Positions 44,829 through 54,507 of a DNA stretch of 64,000 nt are shown piece after piece. Each line of letters starts with the position of its first letter. Positions within the stretch are counted from its first letter, which is position 1. Origin of the DNA: Nocardia thailandica NBRC 100428 (lineage in GTDB: Bacteria; Actinomycetota; Actinomycetes; Mycobacteriales; Mycobacteriaceae); assembly GCF_000308795.1 (NCBI RefSeq), contig NZ_BAGK01000188.1:1-64000 (forward strand), read 5' to 3'. The position numbers and the translations under genes are program-made. The notes below the pieces were generated by a model, which was given only the letters and a program-made list of their open reading frames with translations, was not told where the DNA came from and ran no database searches.

Positions 44829-44857
44829 ATCATAGGATGACCCGATGACGGGTGCAA
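44829..44857 (-). promoter_or_regulatory. MFS promoter with embedded palindromic operator
   Basis: - strand: -35 TTGCAC (44857-44852), 17-base spacer, -10 TATGAT (44834-44829). The spacer contains ACCCG-ATGA-CGGGT (44840-44853), a palindrome placed where a bound repressor would block RNA polymerase; the divergent GntR regulator is the obvious candidate. Confidence 0.6.
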
Positions 44858-44888
44858 TAGGTTTGTGATCAGCGGTACCCTGTCCTTC

Positions 44889-45563
44889 GTGCAACCCGTC
44901 CGGCGGAACAGCCTCATCGCCCAGGTCACCGAAGCGCTGCGTGCCGAGATCCGTTCCGGCCGTTGGCCGATCGGTCATCGCATCCCCACCGAACCGGAGC
45001 TCACCGAGCTCACCGGGACCGGGCGCAACACCGTGCGCGAAGCGGTCCAGGCCCTCGTCCACGCCGGCATGCTCGAACGCCGCCAGGGTTCGGGCACCTA
45101 TGTGATCGCCACCTCCGAGGTCGGCGGCACCCTGGCCAAGTACTTCGCCGACGCCCACGAGCGCGACATCCTCGAGCTGCGCGAGGCACTGGACACCACC
45201 GCCGCCGGCCTGGCCGCGCGCCGCCGCGACGAGACCGACATCGCCACGCTGCGCCGCCTGCTCGCCGAACGGAACTCCCGCGACTGGTCCGCGCCGGACC
45301 CGCTGGCCATCGCCGCCGACGTCGAACTGCATCGCGCGATCGTGGTCGCCAGCCACAACGCGGTATACCTGGAGTTCTACGATTCGCTGCTGCCCGCGAT
45401 CGAACAGGCCATCCACACCCGCGCCACCCGCTCCGACGACGCCTACGACACCGAACACGACGAACTCGTGCAGGCCGTCATCGACGGCGACGCGGAACGG
45501 GCGATGCAGGCGACCCGCTGCTTCCTCGGTTCGCTGCTGGCCGACTACCCCGAGCGCGGCTGA
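44889..45563 (+). CDS. GntR-family regulator, FadR/FCD subfamily
   Basis: A 224-residue regulator. The N-terminal winged helix (RNSLIAQVTEALRAEIRSGRWPIGHRIPTEPELTEL; GRNTVREAVQALVHAGMLERRQGSGTYV) precedes an all-helical FCD ligand domain (LELREALDTTAAGLAARRRDETD; ADVELHRAIVVASHNAVYLEFYDSLLPAIEQAI) with metal-ligand-type Asp/His residues. GTG at 44889 lies 7 bases after TACCCT, a leaderless arrangement; GTG at 44865 would add eight residues. Confidence 0.88.
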   Translation: MQPVRRNSLIAQVTEALRAEIRSGRWPIGHRIPTEPELTELTGTGRNTVREAVQALVHAGMLERRQGSGTYVIATSEVGGTLAKYFADAHERDILELREALDTTAAGLAARRRDETDIATLRRLLAERNSRDWSAPDPLAIAADVELHRAIVVASHNAVYLEFYDSLLPAIEQAIHTRATRSDDAYDTEHDELVQAVIDGDAERAMQATRCFLGSLLADYPERG

Positions 45564-45713
45564 GGCGACTGTGTCACGCAGGTAACGCGCGTCGATCGAT
45601 CCGGAAATATCTGCGGTGAGCCTGAATTGCCACCGACGTCACCTGAGGCCACCACGGCGCAACACGCGGCTCCTACCGTTCTATCTCGACCACCACGATC
45701 GAGAGGAACGCCG

Positions 45714-47195
45714 ATGACCGCAGTCGCCGCCACCGGCCACGAGGACGCGCAGACGTTCGAGTACCAGCGCAGAGGCCGCTGGCTGAACCACTGGGAACCC
45801 GACAACCCGGCCTTCTGGGAGGCCGGCGGCAAGCAGACCGCGCGCAAGAACCTGTACTTCTCGGTCTTCGCCGAGAACCTCGGTTTCAGCATCTGGGTCA
45901 TCTGGGGCAGCATCGTCACCGCGATGGGCTCGGCCGGTTTCGACTTCCTCGCCGGCCTCGGCAAGGGCAACCCCACCGCGGTGAGCAACGCGCTGCTGCT
46001 GACCTCCATTCCGACCCTGGTCGGCGCGGCCCTGCGCATCCCCTACACCTTCGCCGTGCCCCGCTTCGGCGGCCGCGCGTTCACCGCCTTCAGCGCGGCG
46101 ATGCTGCTGCTGCCCACCCTGGGCATCATCTACTTCGTCAACCAGCCCGGCACCCCGATGTGGGTGTTCCTCGTCCTCGCCTCGCTCGCGGGTGTCGGCG
46201 GCGGCAACTTCTCCTCCTCGATGGCCAACATCTCGTTCTTCTTCCCCGAGGGCAAGAAGGGCGCGGCGCTCGGCCTCAACGCCGCGGGCGGCAACCTGGG
46301 CGTCGCCCAGACCCAGCTGATCGTGCCGCTGCTGATCACCTTCGGCACCCACCTCACGGCCAAGGACCCCGGCGGCTTCCGCTTCGGCATCACCCTCGCC
46401 GTGCTGTTCTGGCTGCCGTTCATCCTGGTCGCGACCCTGGGCGCGCTCTACTTCATGGACTCCGTCGCCGAGGCCAAGTCCGACGGCCGCTCCTACAAGC
46501 TGGCGCTGACCAACCGCCACACCTGGATCATGGCCTTCCTCTACATCGGCACCTTCGGCTCGTTCATCGGCTTCTCCTTCGCCTTCCCCACCCTGATCAA
46601 GGCCACCTTCCCCGACCTGGCCAAGATCAGCTGGATCACCACCCTGGGCAACCTGGCCTTCCTCGGCGCCCTGGTCGGCTCCTTCAGCCGCCCGTTCGGC
46701 GGCTGGGTCGCCGACAAGCTCGGCGGCGGCGCGAAGATCACCGTCTACGTCTTCGGCGGCATGTCGGTGGCGGTCGCGTTCATCGTGCTCGCCGTGGAAC
46801 TGAAGAGCTTCCCGCTCTACCTGGCCGCCTTCCTCGTCCTGTTCGTCCTGGCGGGCATCGGCAACGGCTCCACCTACCGCATGATCCCCGCGATCTTCAG
46901 CGCCACCGCCAAGAAGTACGCCTCCGAACACGGCCTCGACGCCGCCGACGCCGCCATCTCGGCCAAGCGCCAGGCCGGCGCCGCGATCGGCGTCATCGGC
47001 GCCGTCGGCGCGGCGGGCGGCTTCGTGGTCCAGCAGGCCCTGCGACTGTCCAACGTCCACCTGCACACCATGGCCCCCGCCTTCTGGGCCTACGCCGCGG
47101 TCTTCCTCGCGATGGCCGGCGTCACCTGGTGGTGCTACCTGCGCACCTCCTTCGCCACCGACCGCGCCCCGTCCCTGGCCTACGCCAGCGTCTGA
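45714..47195 (+). CDS. NarK-type nitrate/nitrite transporter, second copy
   Basis: A 493-residue MFS protein of the NarK/NasA group: GVGGGNFSSSMANISFFFPEGKKGAALGLNAAGGN and FVLAGIGNGSTYRMIP mirror the first NarK, but an added loop (about residues 215-260, HLTAKDPGGFRFGI...DSVAEAKSDGRSYK) and the N-terminus differ. It may serve the respiratory system (nitrite export or nitrate import). GAGAGGAA precedes the ATG, and a strong terminator follows. Confidence 0.92.
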   Translation: MTAVAATGHEDAQTFEYQRRGRWLNHWEPDNPAFWEAGGKQTARKNLYFSVFAENLGFSIWVIWGSIVTAMGSAGFDFLAGLGKGNPTAVSNALLLTSIPTLVGAALRIPYTFAVPRFGGRAFTAFSAAMLLLPTLGIIYFVNQPGTPMWVFLVLASLAGVGGGNFSSSMANISFFFPEGKKGAALGLNAAGGNLGVAQTQLIVPLLITFGTHLTAKDPGGFRFGITLAVLFWLPFILVATLGALYFMDSVAEAKSDGRSYKLALTNRHTWIMAFLYIGTFGSFIGFSFAFPTLIKATFPDLAKISWITTLGNLAFLGALVGSFSRPFGGWVADKLGGGAKITVYVFGGMSVAVAFIVLAVELKSFPLYLAAFLVLFVLAGIGNGSTYRMIPAIFSATAKKYASEHGLDAADAAISAKRQAGAAIGVIGAVGAAGGFVVQQALRLSNVHLHTMAPAFWAYAAVFLAMAGVTWWCYLRTSFATDRAPSLAYASV

Positions 47196-47203
47196 CCGAC
47201 CCG

Positions 47204-47242
47204 CGAAGGCGCGCCCCCGCACACCGCCGGGGCGCGCCTTCG
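47204..47242. terminator. bidirectional intrinsic terminator
   Basis: Perfect 14-base arms (47204-47217 and 47229-47242) with an 11-base loop between the second narK gene and the converging TIGR02569 gene. Confidence 0.75.
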
Positions 47243-47281
47243 TCGTCCGTCAGGGCCTCGTGTCACGGCCGAGCACGGTCG

Positions 47282-48133
47282 TCACAGTGCCAGCCGGACC
47301 ATGTCCGCGGTGCGGGCGAGGCCCGGGAAGGCCTCCGGGGTGGAGCGCGGGTGCAGGGCGTGGACGGCCAGGCGGAACATCAACGCGCGCAACAGCATCT
47401 GTGGCCAGTCCGGGAGGGAGGACCAGCGGTCGAGGAGGCCGTCGTCGGCGCCGCCCCAGGCCAGCGCGTCGACGACGATGACACCGGCGGCCCAGGCGGC
47501 GGGGCGCCAGTAGGGGGTGATGTCGGTCAGGCCGGGGGTGGCGGCGCCCGCGAAGAGGACGGTGCCGAAGAGGTCGCCGTGGACGAGCTGGTCGGGCTGG
47601 TGGACCGGTTTGCGCAGGGTGGCGAGCTGGCCGATGAGTTCGAGGCTGCGCTGGGCGTCGGGGGTGGGGACCGAGGGGACGCCGCCCGCGCGGAGGCTGC
47701 GCAGCGGGACCGCCTCCCAGGCGCAGCGGTCGGCGGCCACGAAGACGTCGACGTCGACCCACGGCGGCACCGGGGGCTGGGAGAGGAAACGGGGGCGCTC
47801 GAGCTGGTCGGTCGCCTTGTGCAGGCGCAGCGAGACCGAGACGACCTCGTCGTGCCGGGGTTCGGGCGCGCCGTCGAGGTAGGTGTCGGCGCGCCAGCCG
47901 GAGACCACGTAGCGGCCGTCGGTGGCGCGCACGGGGCGCGCCACCCGGAGACCGTCGACGTCGAGGTGCTCGCGGACCTTGGCCGACCACGCGGCGCGCG
48001 CGTGATCGGCCACCGGCGAGAGCACCACGTCACCGAGCCGCCAGCCACCGTCCCAGTCCCCGAGGGACACGGGAGTCACTTCGCGCAGCCCGAACGTGGC
48101 GCGCACGTGCTCGGGAGGTTCTACAGAAGTCAC
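47282..48133 (-). CDS. TIGR02569-family protein with degenerate kinase motif
   Basis: A 283-residue actinobacterial protein of unknown function, like Rv3205c (from memory). LVHGDLFGTVLF resembles the HGDxxxxN catalytic loop of aminoglycoside-phosphotransferase-like kinases, but the Asn is replaced and the following metal Asp context (GLTDITPYWRP) is altered, so it may not be an active kinase. GTG start; TAACGT lies 7 bases upstream, the leaderless layout. In mycobacteria it sits beside moeZ, as here. Confidence 0.78.
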   Translation of the reverse strand: MTSVEPPEHVRATFGLREVTPVSLGDWDGGWRLGDVVLSPVADHARAAWSAKVREHLDVDGLRVARPVRATDGRYVVSGWRADTYLDGAPEPRHDEVVSVSLRLHKATDQLERPRFLSQPPVPPWVDVDVFVAADRCAWEAVPLRSLRAGGVPSVPTPDAQRSLELIGQLATLRKPVHQPDQLVHGDLFGTVLFAGAATPGLTDITPYWRPAAWAAGVIVVDALAWGGADDGLLDRWSSLPDWPQMLLRALMFRLAVHALHPRSTPEAFPGLARTADMVRLAL

Positions 48134-48304
48134 GAACCGTACGTTAACCGGCCGATAACCCTGTTTCCGGCACGCCGCGCCGGGACAGGCGCGGCCGGCG
48201 CCGCGTTGTTTCGGCCTCGTGACCTCGGCGCAGAGGGGGACCGAACAGTGACGGGTGGGTCCGTCGGCGATCGCCGGAAACGATCGCCACCGGCCCTCGC
48301 CCGG

Positions 48305-49486
48305 TCAGTACACCGGCAGGCTCGGGTCCACCTGGTTGGCCCACGCGACCACGCCGCCCTGCAGGTGGGTGGCGTCGGCGAAGCCGGCGCGCTTGAGCGC
48401 GGCCAGCGCCTCGGCCGACCGGATGCCGGTCTTGCAGTGCAGCACGATCGGCTTGTTCTGCGGCAGCTCCGAGAGCGCCTCGCCGGAGAGGATGCGGTCC
48501 TTGGGGATCAGCGTCGCCCCGTCGATGTGCACGATGTCCCACTCGACCGGCTCGCGGACGTCGATCAGCTGCACCTTGTCGGCGTCGAGGAGGTCCTTGA
48601 GTTCGCGCGCGGTGATGGTCGACCCGGCCGCGGCCGCCATGCCCTCCTCCGAGACGACGCCGCAGAAGGCGTCGTAGTCGATCAGCTCGGTGATCGGCTG
48701 ACGCTCGGGGTCGCGGCGCAGCTTGATGGTGCGGTAGTTCATGTCCAGTGCGTCGTAGACCATGAGCCTGCCGAGCAGCGTCTCGCCGATGCCGGTGATC
48801 AGCTTGATCGCCTCGGTCACCATGATCGAGCCGATGGAGGCGCACAGCACGCCGAGCACGCCGCCCTCGGCGCAGGACGGGACCATGCCCGGCGGCGGGG
48901 CCTCGGGGTAGAGGTCGCGGTAGTTGATGCCGCGGCCGTCGGGGGCGTCCTCCCAGAACACCGAGACCTGGCCCTCGAAGCGGTAGATCGAGCCCCACAC
49001 GTACGGCTTGCCCGCCAGCACGGCGGCGTCGTTGACCAGGTAGCGGGTGGCGAAGTTGTCGGTGCCGTCGACGATCAGGTCGTACTCGGCGAACAGCTCG
49101 ACGGCGTTGTCCGGCTCGAGGCGGATCTTGTGCAGCCGCACGTCGATGCCGGAGTTGATCTCCAGGATGGAGTCGCGGGCGCTGTCGGCCTTGGGGCGGC
49201 CGATGTCGGACTCGCCGTGGATGACCTGGCGCTGCAGGTTGGAGGCGTCGACCTCGTCGAACTCGACGATGCCGAGGGTGCCGACGCCCGCCGCCGCCAG
49301 GTAGAGCAGCGCGGGCGAACCGAGACCGCCCGCACCGATGACGAGGACCTTGGCGTTCTTGAGCCGCTTCTGCCCGTCGACGCCCAGATCCGGGATGATC
49401 AGGTGCCTGCTGTAGCGGGCGACCTCGTCCCTGGTCAGCTCCGCGGCCGGTTCGACCAGCGGCGGTAGGGATCGGGTTGATGACAC
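48305..49486 (-). CDS. moeZ: MoeZ: E1-like adenylyltransferase/sulfurtransferase with rhodanese domain
   Basis: A 393-residue protein. The N-terminal ThiF/MoeB domain has VLVIGAGGLGSP for ATP and the adenylation Arg in NLQRQVIHG. The C-terminal rhodanese domain has the active Cys in HCKTGIRS. MoeZ activates sulfur-carrier proteins (MoaD, CysO) by adenylation and thiocarboxylation, feeding molybdopterin and cysteine synthesis. The zinc CxxC pairs of E. coli MoeB are not evident. The GTG at 49486 has GAGGAG 8 bases upstream. Confidence 0.92.
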   Translation of the reverse strand: MSSTRSLPPLVEPAAELTRDEVARYSRHLIIPDLGVDGQKRLKNAKVLVIGAGGLGSPALLYLAAAGVGTLGIVEFDEVDASNLQRQVIHGESDIGRPKADSARDSILEINSGIDVRLHKIRLEPDNAVELFAEYDLIVDGTDNFATRYLVNDAAVLAGKPYVWGSIYRFEGQVSVFWEDAPDGRGINYRDLYPEAPPPGMVPSCAEGGVLGVLCASIGSIMVTEAIKLITGIGETLLGRLMVYDALDMNYRTIKLRRDPERQPITELIDYDAFCGVVSEEGMAAAAGSTITARELKDLLDADKVQLIDVREPVEWDIVHIDGATLIPKDRILSGEALSELPQNKPIVLHCKTGIRSAEALAALKRAGFADATHLQGGVVAWANQVDPSLPVY

Positions 49487-49581
49487 GTCGATGACTCCTC
49501 GTATCGAATGGGCCGGTACCCGAGGACAACGCGGGCGGGCGGGTTGTTCTTCCCCGCTATGGTCCCGCATGGATCACATGC

Positions 49582-51526
<1,945 letters not shown>

Positions 51527-51568
51527 CCGTATCGGCTACTCCGCGCGCGGAGCGACCGTCGCGGCCCC

Positions 51569-51672
51569 GTGCCCCACGGACCGTCGTCGGCACTGTGCCT
51601 CACGGACCGTCATCGGCACTGTGCCTCACGGACCGTCATCGGCACGGTGCCTCACGGACCGTCATCGGGCAC
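51569..51672. repeat. tandem repeat, four copies of a 26-bp unit
   Basis: Units start at 51569, 51595, 51621 and 51647; copies 2 and 3 are identical except for the last base, copy 1 differs at two positions and copy 4 at its end. Each unit begins GTGCC and closes with GGCAC, so every copy is itself a short inverted repeat. Located just after the TetR stop and not in a gene. Confidence 0.85.
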
Positions 51673-51821
51673 ATCGCCCCCGGCCCTCCGTCTCCTACGG
51701 CATCTCGAAGACCGCCGTCGCCCACACCGAGGACCCTCGACAACCGCACCATCGATCACCTTCCGCCGGAACGCAACCCCGCACCGGCCGACCCCGAGGA
51801 GGCCGGCGAGCGAAGCGAGCG

Positions 51822-51911
51822 TCGCGGCCGCCCCGACGAAGAAGACCCCGACCCGATGCGGCGCAGCCGCGGGGGTCGGGGTCTTCTTCGTCGGGGCCCG
51901 AAGGGCCGCGA
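51822..51911. repeat. 90-bp palindromic element, copy 1
   Basis: Bounded by TCGCGGCC (51822-51829) and GGCCGCGA (51904-51911). Inside is a perfect 24-base stem (51831-51854 / 51873-51896) with a GC-rich loop that can fold itself. It lies between the converging TetR and DUF3107 genes and could end transcription in both directions. A second element of the same length and ends is at 63156-63245. Confidence 0.85.
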
Positions 51912-51933
51912 CTCGAGCGCGCCAGCGCTCCAA

Positions 51934-52161
51934 CTACACAGCGGCGAAGCCCACGCGCCCGCCGGTCTGCGCGCCGATCTCGACGTAGGCGACCTTGGCG
52001 GACTGGATCAGGAACTTCCGGCCCTTCTCGTCGGTCAGCGCGACGACACCGGACTGGCCGCTGAGCGCGTCGGAGACGAGGGCCTCGACCTCCTCGGGGG
52101 TCTGCGCGCTGTTGATGACGAGCTCACGCGGGCTATCCGAGATACCGATCTTGACCTCCAC
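51934..52161 (-). CDS. DUF3107 protein (TB9.4-like)
   Basis: A 75-residue protein, VEVKIGISDSPRELVINSAQ...KGRKFLIQSAKVAYVEIG, matching the small actinobacterial DUF3107 family (Rv3208A as remembered). The GTG at 52161 is favoured because GGAGG lies 6 bases upstream; a TTG two codons earlier would overlap it. It reads as a small beta-rich cytosolic protein; function unknown. Confidence 0.85.
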   Translation of the reverse strand: MEVKIGISDSPRELVINSAQTPEEVEALVSDALSGQSGVVALTDEKGRKFLIQSAKVAYVEIGAQTGGRVGFAAV

Positions 52162-52294
52162 GGCCAACCTCCGAACGTAAGAAGAGTCCTTCTGCTGTCG
52201 GTCCCAGGCTAGTGCAGGGCGGGCACGGCCGTGACACGCCCGCCTGCGCTGTGAGCGAACGGCCGGGCGGCTGTTCGGGGCGCTGTCGGGCGGT

Positions 52295-52837
52295 TCAGGC
52301 GGCCGGTTCGATCAGCTGGATCTCGAGTTCGATCTTCACCGCGTCGGAGAGCAGTCCCGGCAGCGGGCCGCCGACGCCGAAGTCGGTGCGCTTGATCTCG
52401 CCGGTGGCCGAGAAGCCCGCGTGGCGGCTGCCGTCGGGCAGGTCGTTGAGTCCGCCCCATTCGACGTCGAGGGTGACCGGGCGGGTGACGTCGCCGAGGG
52501 TGGCCTCGCCGGCGACGGTGAAGGTCTCGGCGACGCGGACCGGCCCGTTCGCGCGGAAGGTGAGGGTGGGGCGGTGGGCGACGTCGAGGAAGTCGGCGGC
52601 GCGGATGTGGTTGTCGCGGTCGGGGTTTCCGGTGTCGAAGGTGTTCAGGTCGATGGTGGCGCCGATGGTGGCCGCGCCGGTCTCGTCGACGGTGAATTCG
52701 GTGTCGAATCCGGTGAAGCCGCCGCGGACCTTGGCGATGCCGAGGTGGCGGATGGTGAAGGAGACCGAGGAGTGGGCGGTGTCGAGGGCCCAGGCGCCGG
52801 GGGCGAGGGCGGTGGTGGTGGTTTCGGAAGTCGTCAT
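52295..52837 (-). CDS. YceI-family lipocalin-like protein
   Basis: A 180-residue YceI protein: WALDTAHSSVSFTIRHLGIAKVRGGFTGFD, NPDRDNHIRAADFLDVAHRPTLTF, VTRPVTLDVEW. The family binds isoprenoid or other long lipids in a beta-barrel. No signal peptide, so cytosolic. CAGGCT lies 7 bases before the ATG. Divergent from an XRE regulator with a palindrome between them. Confidence 0.9.
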   Translation of the reverse strand: MTTSETTTTALAPGAWALDTAHSSVSFTIRHLGIAKVRGGFTGFDTEFTVDETGAATIGATIDLNTFDTGNPDRDNHIRAADFLDVAHRPTLTFRANGPVRVAETFTVAGEATLGDVTRPVTLDVEWGGLNDLPDGSRHAGFSATGEIKRTDFGVGGPLPGLLSDAVKIELEIQLIEPAA

Positions 52838-52853
52838 GGTTCCCAGCCTGACC

Positions 52854-52865
52854 GGACCGCGGTCC
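52854..52865. promoter_or_regulatory. 12-bp perfect palindrome between YceI and XRE genes
   Basis: GGACCGCGGTCC just upstream of the YceI -10 (52850-52845). Position and symmetry fit an operator for the divergent regulator. Confidence 0.4.
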
Positions 52866-52940
52866 GTTAACCACACCGCCGTTATCCTGGACCTGACAGG
52901 GCGTGGCTATCGGGCCGCCCCGCTGCCACGATCGAACGAT

Positions 52941-53774
52941 ATGACCCACCGCAGCTGCTTCGCCGAGTTCCTCGTCGCGCGCCGGGCCGAGCTGAGCCCG
53001 GCCGATGTCGGCCTGCCCGGCGGCGGACGCCGCCGCACCCCCGGCCTGCGCCGCGAGGAGGTCGCCGTCCGCGCGGGCATGAGCGCGGACTATCTGGCCC
53101 GCCTCGAGCAGGGCCGCGACACGAATCCGTCGATGGCGGTGGTCGAGGCGCTGGCCGCGGCGCTGCTGCTCAACGACGCCGAGCGCAGCCGGTTCGCCTG
53201 GCTCGCGCTGTCCGGCGGCGTCGAATCCCGGTGCCCGGAGAACGGATTCGATCCCGACTCGCTGCGGGTCGACCCCGGGGTGAGCGCCGTGCTCGACGCG
53301 CTGGGCGCGGCTCCGGCGTTCGTCCTCGGGCCGCGTCTCGAGATCCTGGCGCACAACGCGAGCTGGGCCGAGCTCGCCGACGGGCTCGGCCTGCTCGACG
53401 ACGAGCCGAATCTGGCCCGCTACGTGTTCCTCGATCCCCGGGCGCGCGCCGTCTTTCCGGCGTGGGCGGAGGTGGCCGAGCAGCTGACGGCCCAGCTCGG
53501 GCTGGCGCTGCTGGCCCGGCCGTTCGATCAGCGGCTGCGCGAGCTGATCGCGGTGCTGCGGAAGGTGCCCGATTTCGAGACGCGCTGGCAGCCGCACCGG
53601 CTCGCCGCCGACACCGCGCACGGCCTGCGCCTCGAGCATCCCGACCGGGGGACGCTGTCGTTCACCGTGCAGACGCTGGAGGCCGCCCGCGACCAGCGCG
53701 TGGTGGTGTGGCTGCCCGGCGCAGACGCGGCCCGCGCGCCCGAGCTGCGGTTGCTGCGCGGGCGCGCGGGCTGA
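52941..53774 (+). CDS. XRE-family regulator with MmyB-like ligand domain
   Basis: A 277-residue regulator of the same architecture as the one at 21013 but a different branch. HTH: RRTPGLRREEVAVRAGMSADYLARLEQGRDTNPS; ligand domain: FVLGPRLEILAHNASWAELADGL, ...NLARYVFLDPRAR, and the conserved W and H near the C-terminus. In actinobacteria such genes are commonly divergent from the enzyme they control, here YceI. Confidence 0.9.
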   Translation: MTHRSCFAEFLVARRAELSPADVGLPGGGRRRTPGLRREEVAVRAGMSADYLARLEQGRDTNPSMAVVEALAAALLLNDAERSRFAWLALSGGVESRCPENGFDPDSLRVDPGVSAVLDALGAAPAFVLGPRLEILAHNASWAELADGLGLLDDEPNLARYVFLDPRARAVFPAWAEVAEQLTAQLGLALLARPFDQRLRELIAVLRKVPDFETRWQPHRLAADTAHGLRLEHPDRGTLSFTVQTLEAARDQRVVVWLPGADAARAPELRLLRGRAG

Positions 53775-53783
53775 GTGCCGGGG

Positions 53784-54479
53784 CTAGAGGCCGAGTTCGG
53801 CCATGCGGGCCGCGTGCGAGGTCTGCATGCGGTCGAAGAGCGCGGCGATGCCGTTGAGGTCGCCGGTGACCGCGAGGACCAGCTCGGCCAGCTCGTCGCG
53901 CTGGGCCATCACGTGCTGGGCCTGGGTGATCGCCTCGCCGAGCAGGCGGCGGCCCCACAGGGTCAGGCGGTCGCGGGCCGAGCGGCTGGCGGCGACGGCG
54001 TTGCGCACCTCCTCGACCACGAACTGCGAGTGCGAGGTCTCCCCCAGCACCTCGCGCACCACGTCGGCGACCTCGGCGGGCAGGGCGCCCGCGATCTCGG
54101 TGTAGAAGTCGGCGGCCAGGCCGTCGGCGACGTAGAACTTCACCATCGACTCGAGCCAGGTCGAGGGGTCGGTGGAGGCGTGGTAGGCGTCGAGGGCGGA
54201 GCGGTAGTGCTCCATCACCGATTCGGTCTCGACCCCGCGCGCGGTGAGCGCGGCGTCGAGGACCTCGTAGTGGCCGAGTTCGGCGGCGGCCATGCGCGCC
54301 ACCGCGACCCGGCCGCGCAGGTCGGGGGCGAGCGCGGCCTCCTCGGCGAGCCGGTAGAAGGCGGAGATCTCACCGTAGGCGAGCACCGCGAACAGTTCGG
54401 TCACGCCGGGGTGGTCCACCGGCAGGGTCGTGGTGGTCGGTTCGGTCGCATCCGGCGCGGCAGAGGTCTGTGCTCCCAT
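53784..54479 (-). CDS. ferritin-like fold protein (Rv3210c-like)
   Basis: A 231-residue helical protein. ExxH-type motifs (AAAELGHYEVLD; VLGETSHSQFVVEEVR) and an early Glu (LAYGEISAFYRL) could form a di-iron site like that of MiaE/ferritin-like enzymes. Function is unknown. Located next to the rhlE region as in mycobacteria. TAAGCT lies 8 bases before the ATG, consistent with a leaderless message. Confidence 0.75.
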   Translation of the reverse strand: MGAQTSAAPDATEPTTTTLPVDHPGVTELFAVLAYGEISAFYRLAEEAALAPDLRGRVAVARMAAAELGHYEVLDAALTARGVETESVMEHYRSALDAYHASTDPSTWLESMVKFYVADGLAADFYTEIAGALPAEVADVVREVLGETSHSQFVVEEVRNAVAASRSARDRLTLWGRRLLGEAITQAQHVMAQRDELAELVLAVTGDLNGIAALFDRMQTSHAARMAELGL

Positions 54480-54507
54480 GGTTGCCGAGCTTAGCCCCGG
54501 CGCGGAC

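Noticed and set aside
51569-51672. CRISPR array
   Set aside because: Repeats are directly adjacent with no unique spacers and no cas genes nearby; the same holds for the 31-bp repeat at 63284.
51569-51911. Insertion sequence or transposon ends around the repeats
   Set aside because: No transposase gene is present and target-site duplications could not be identified.
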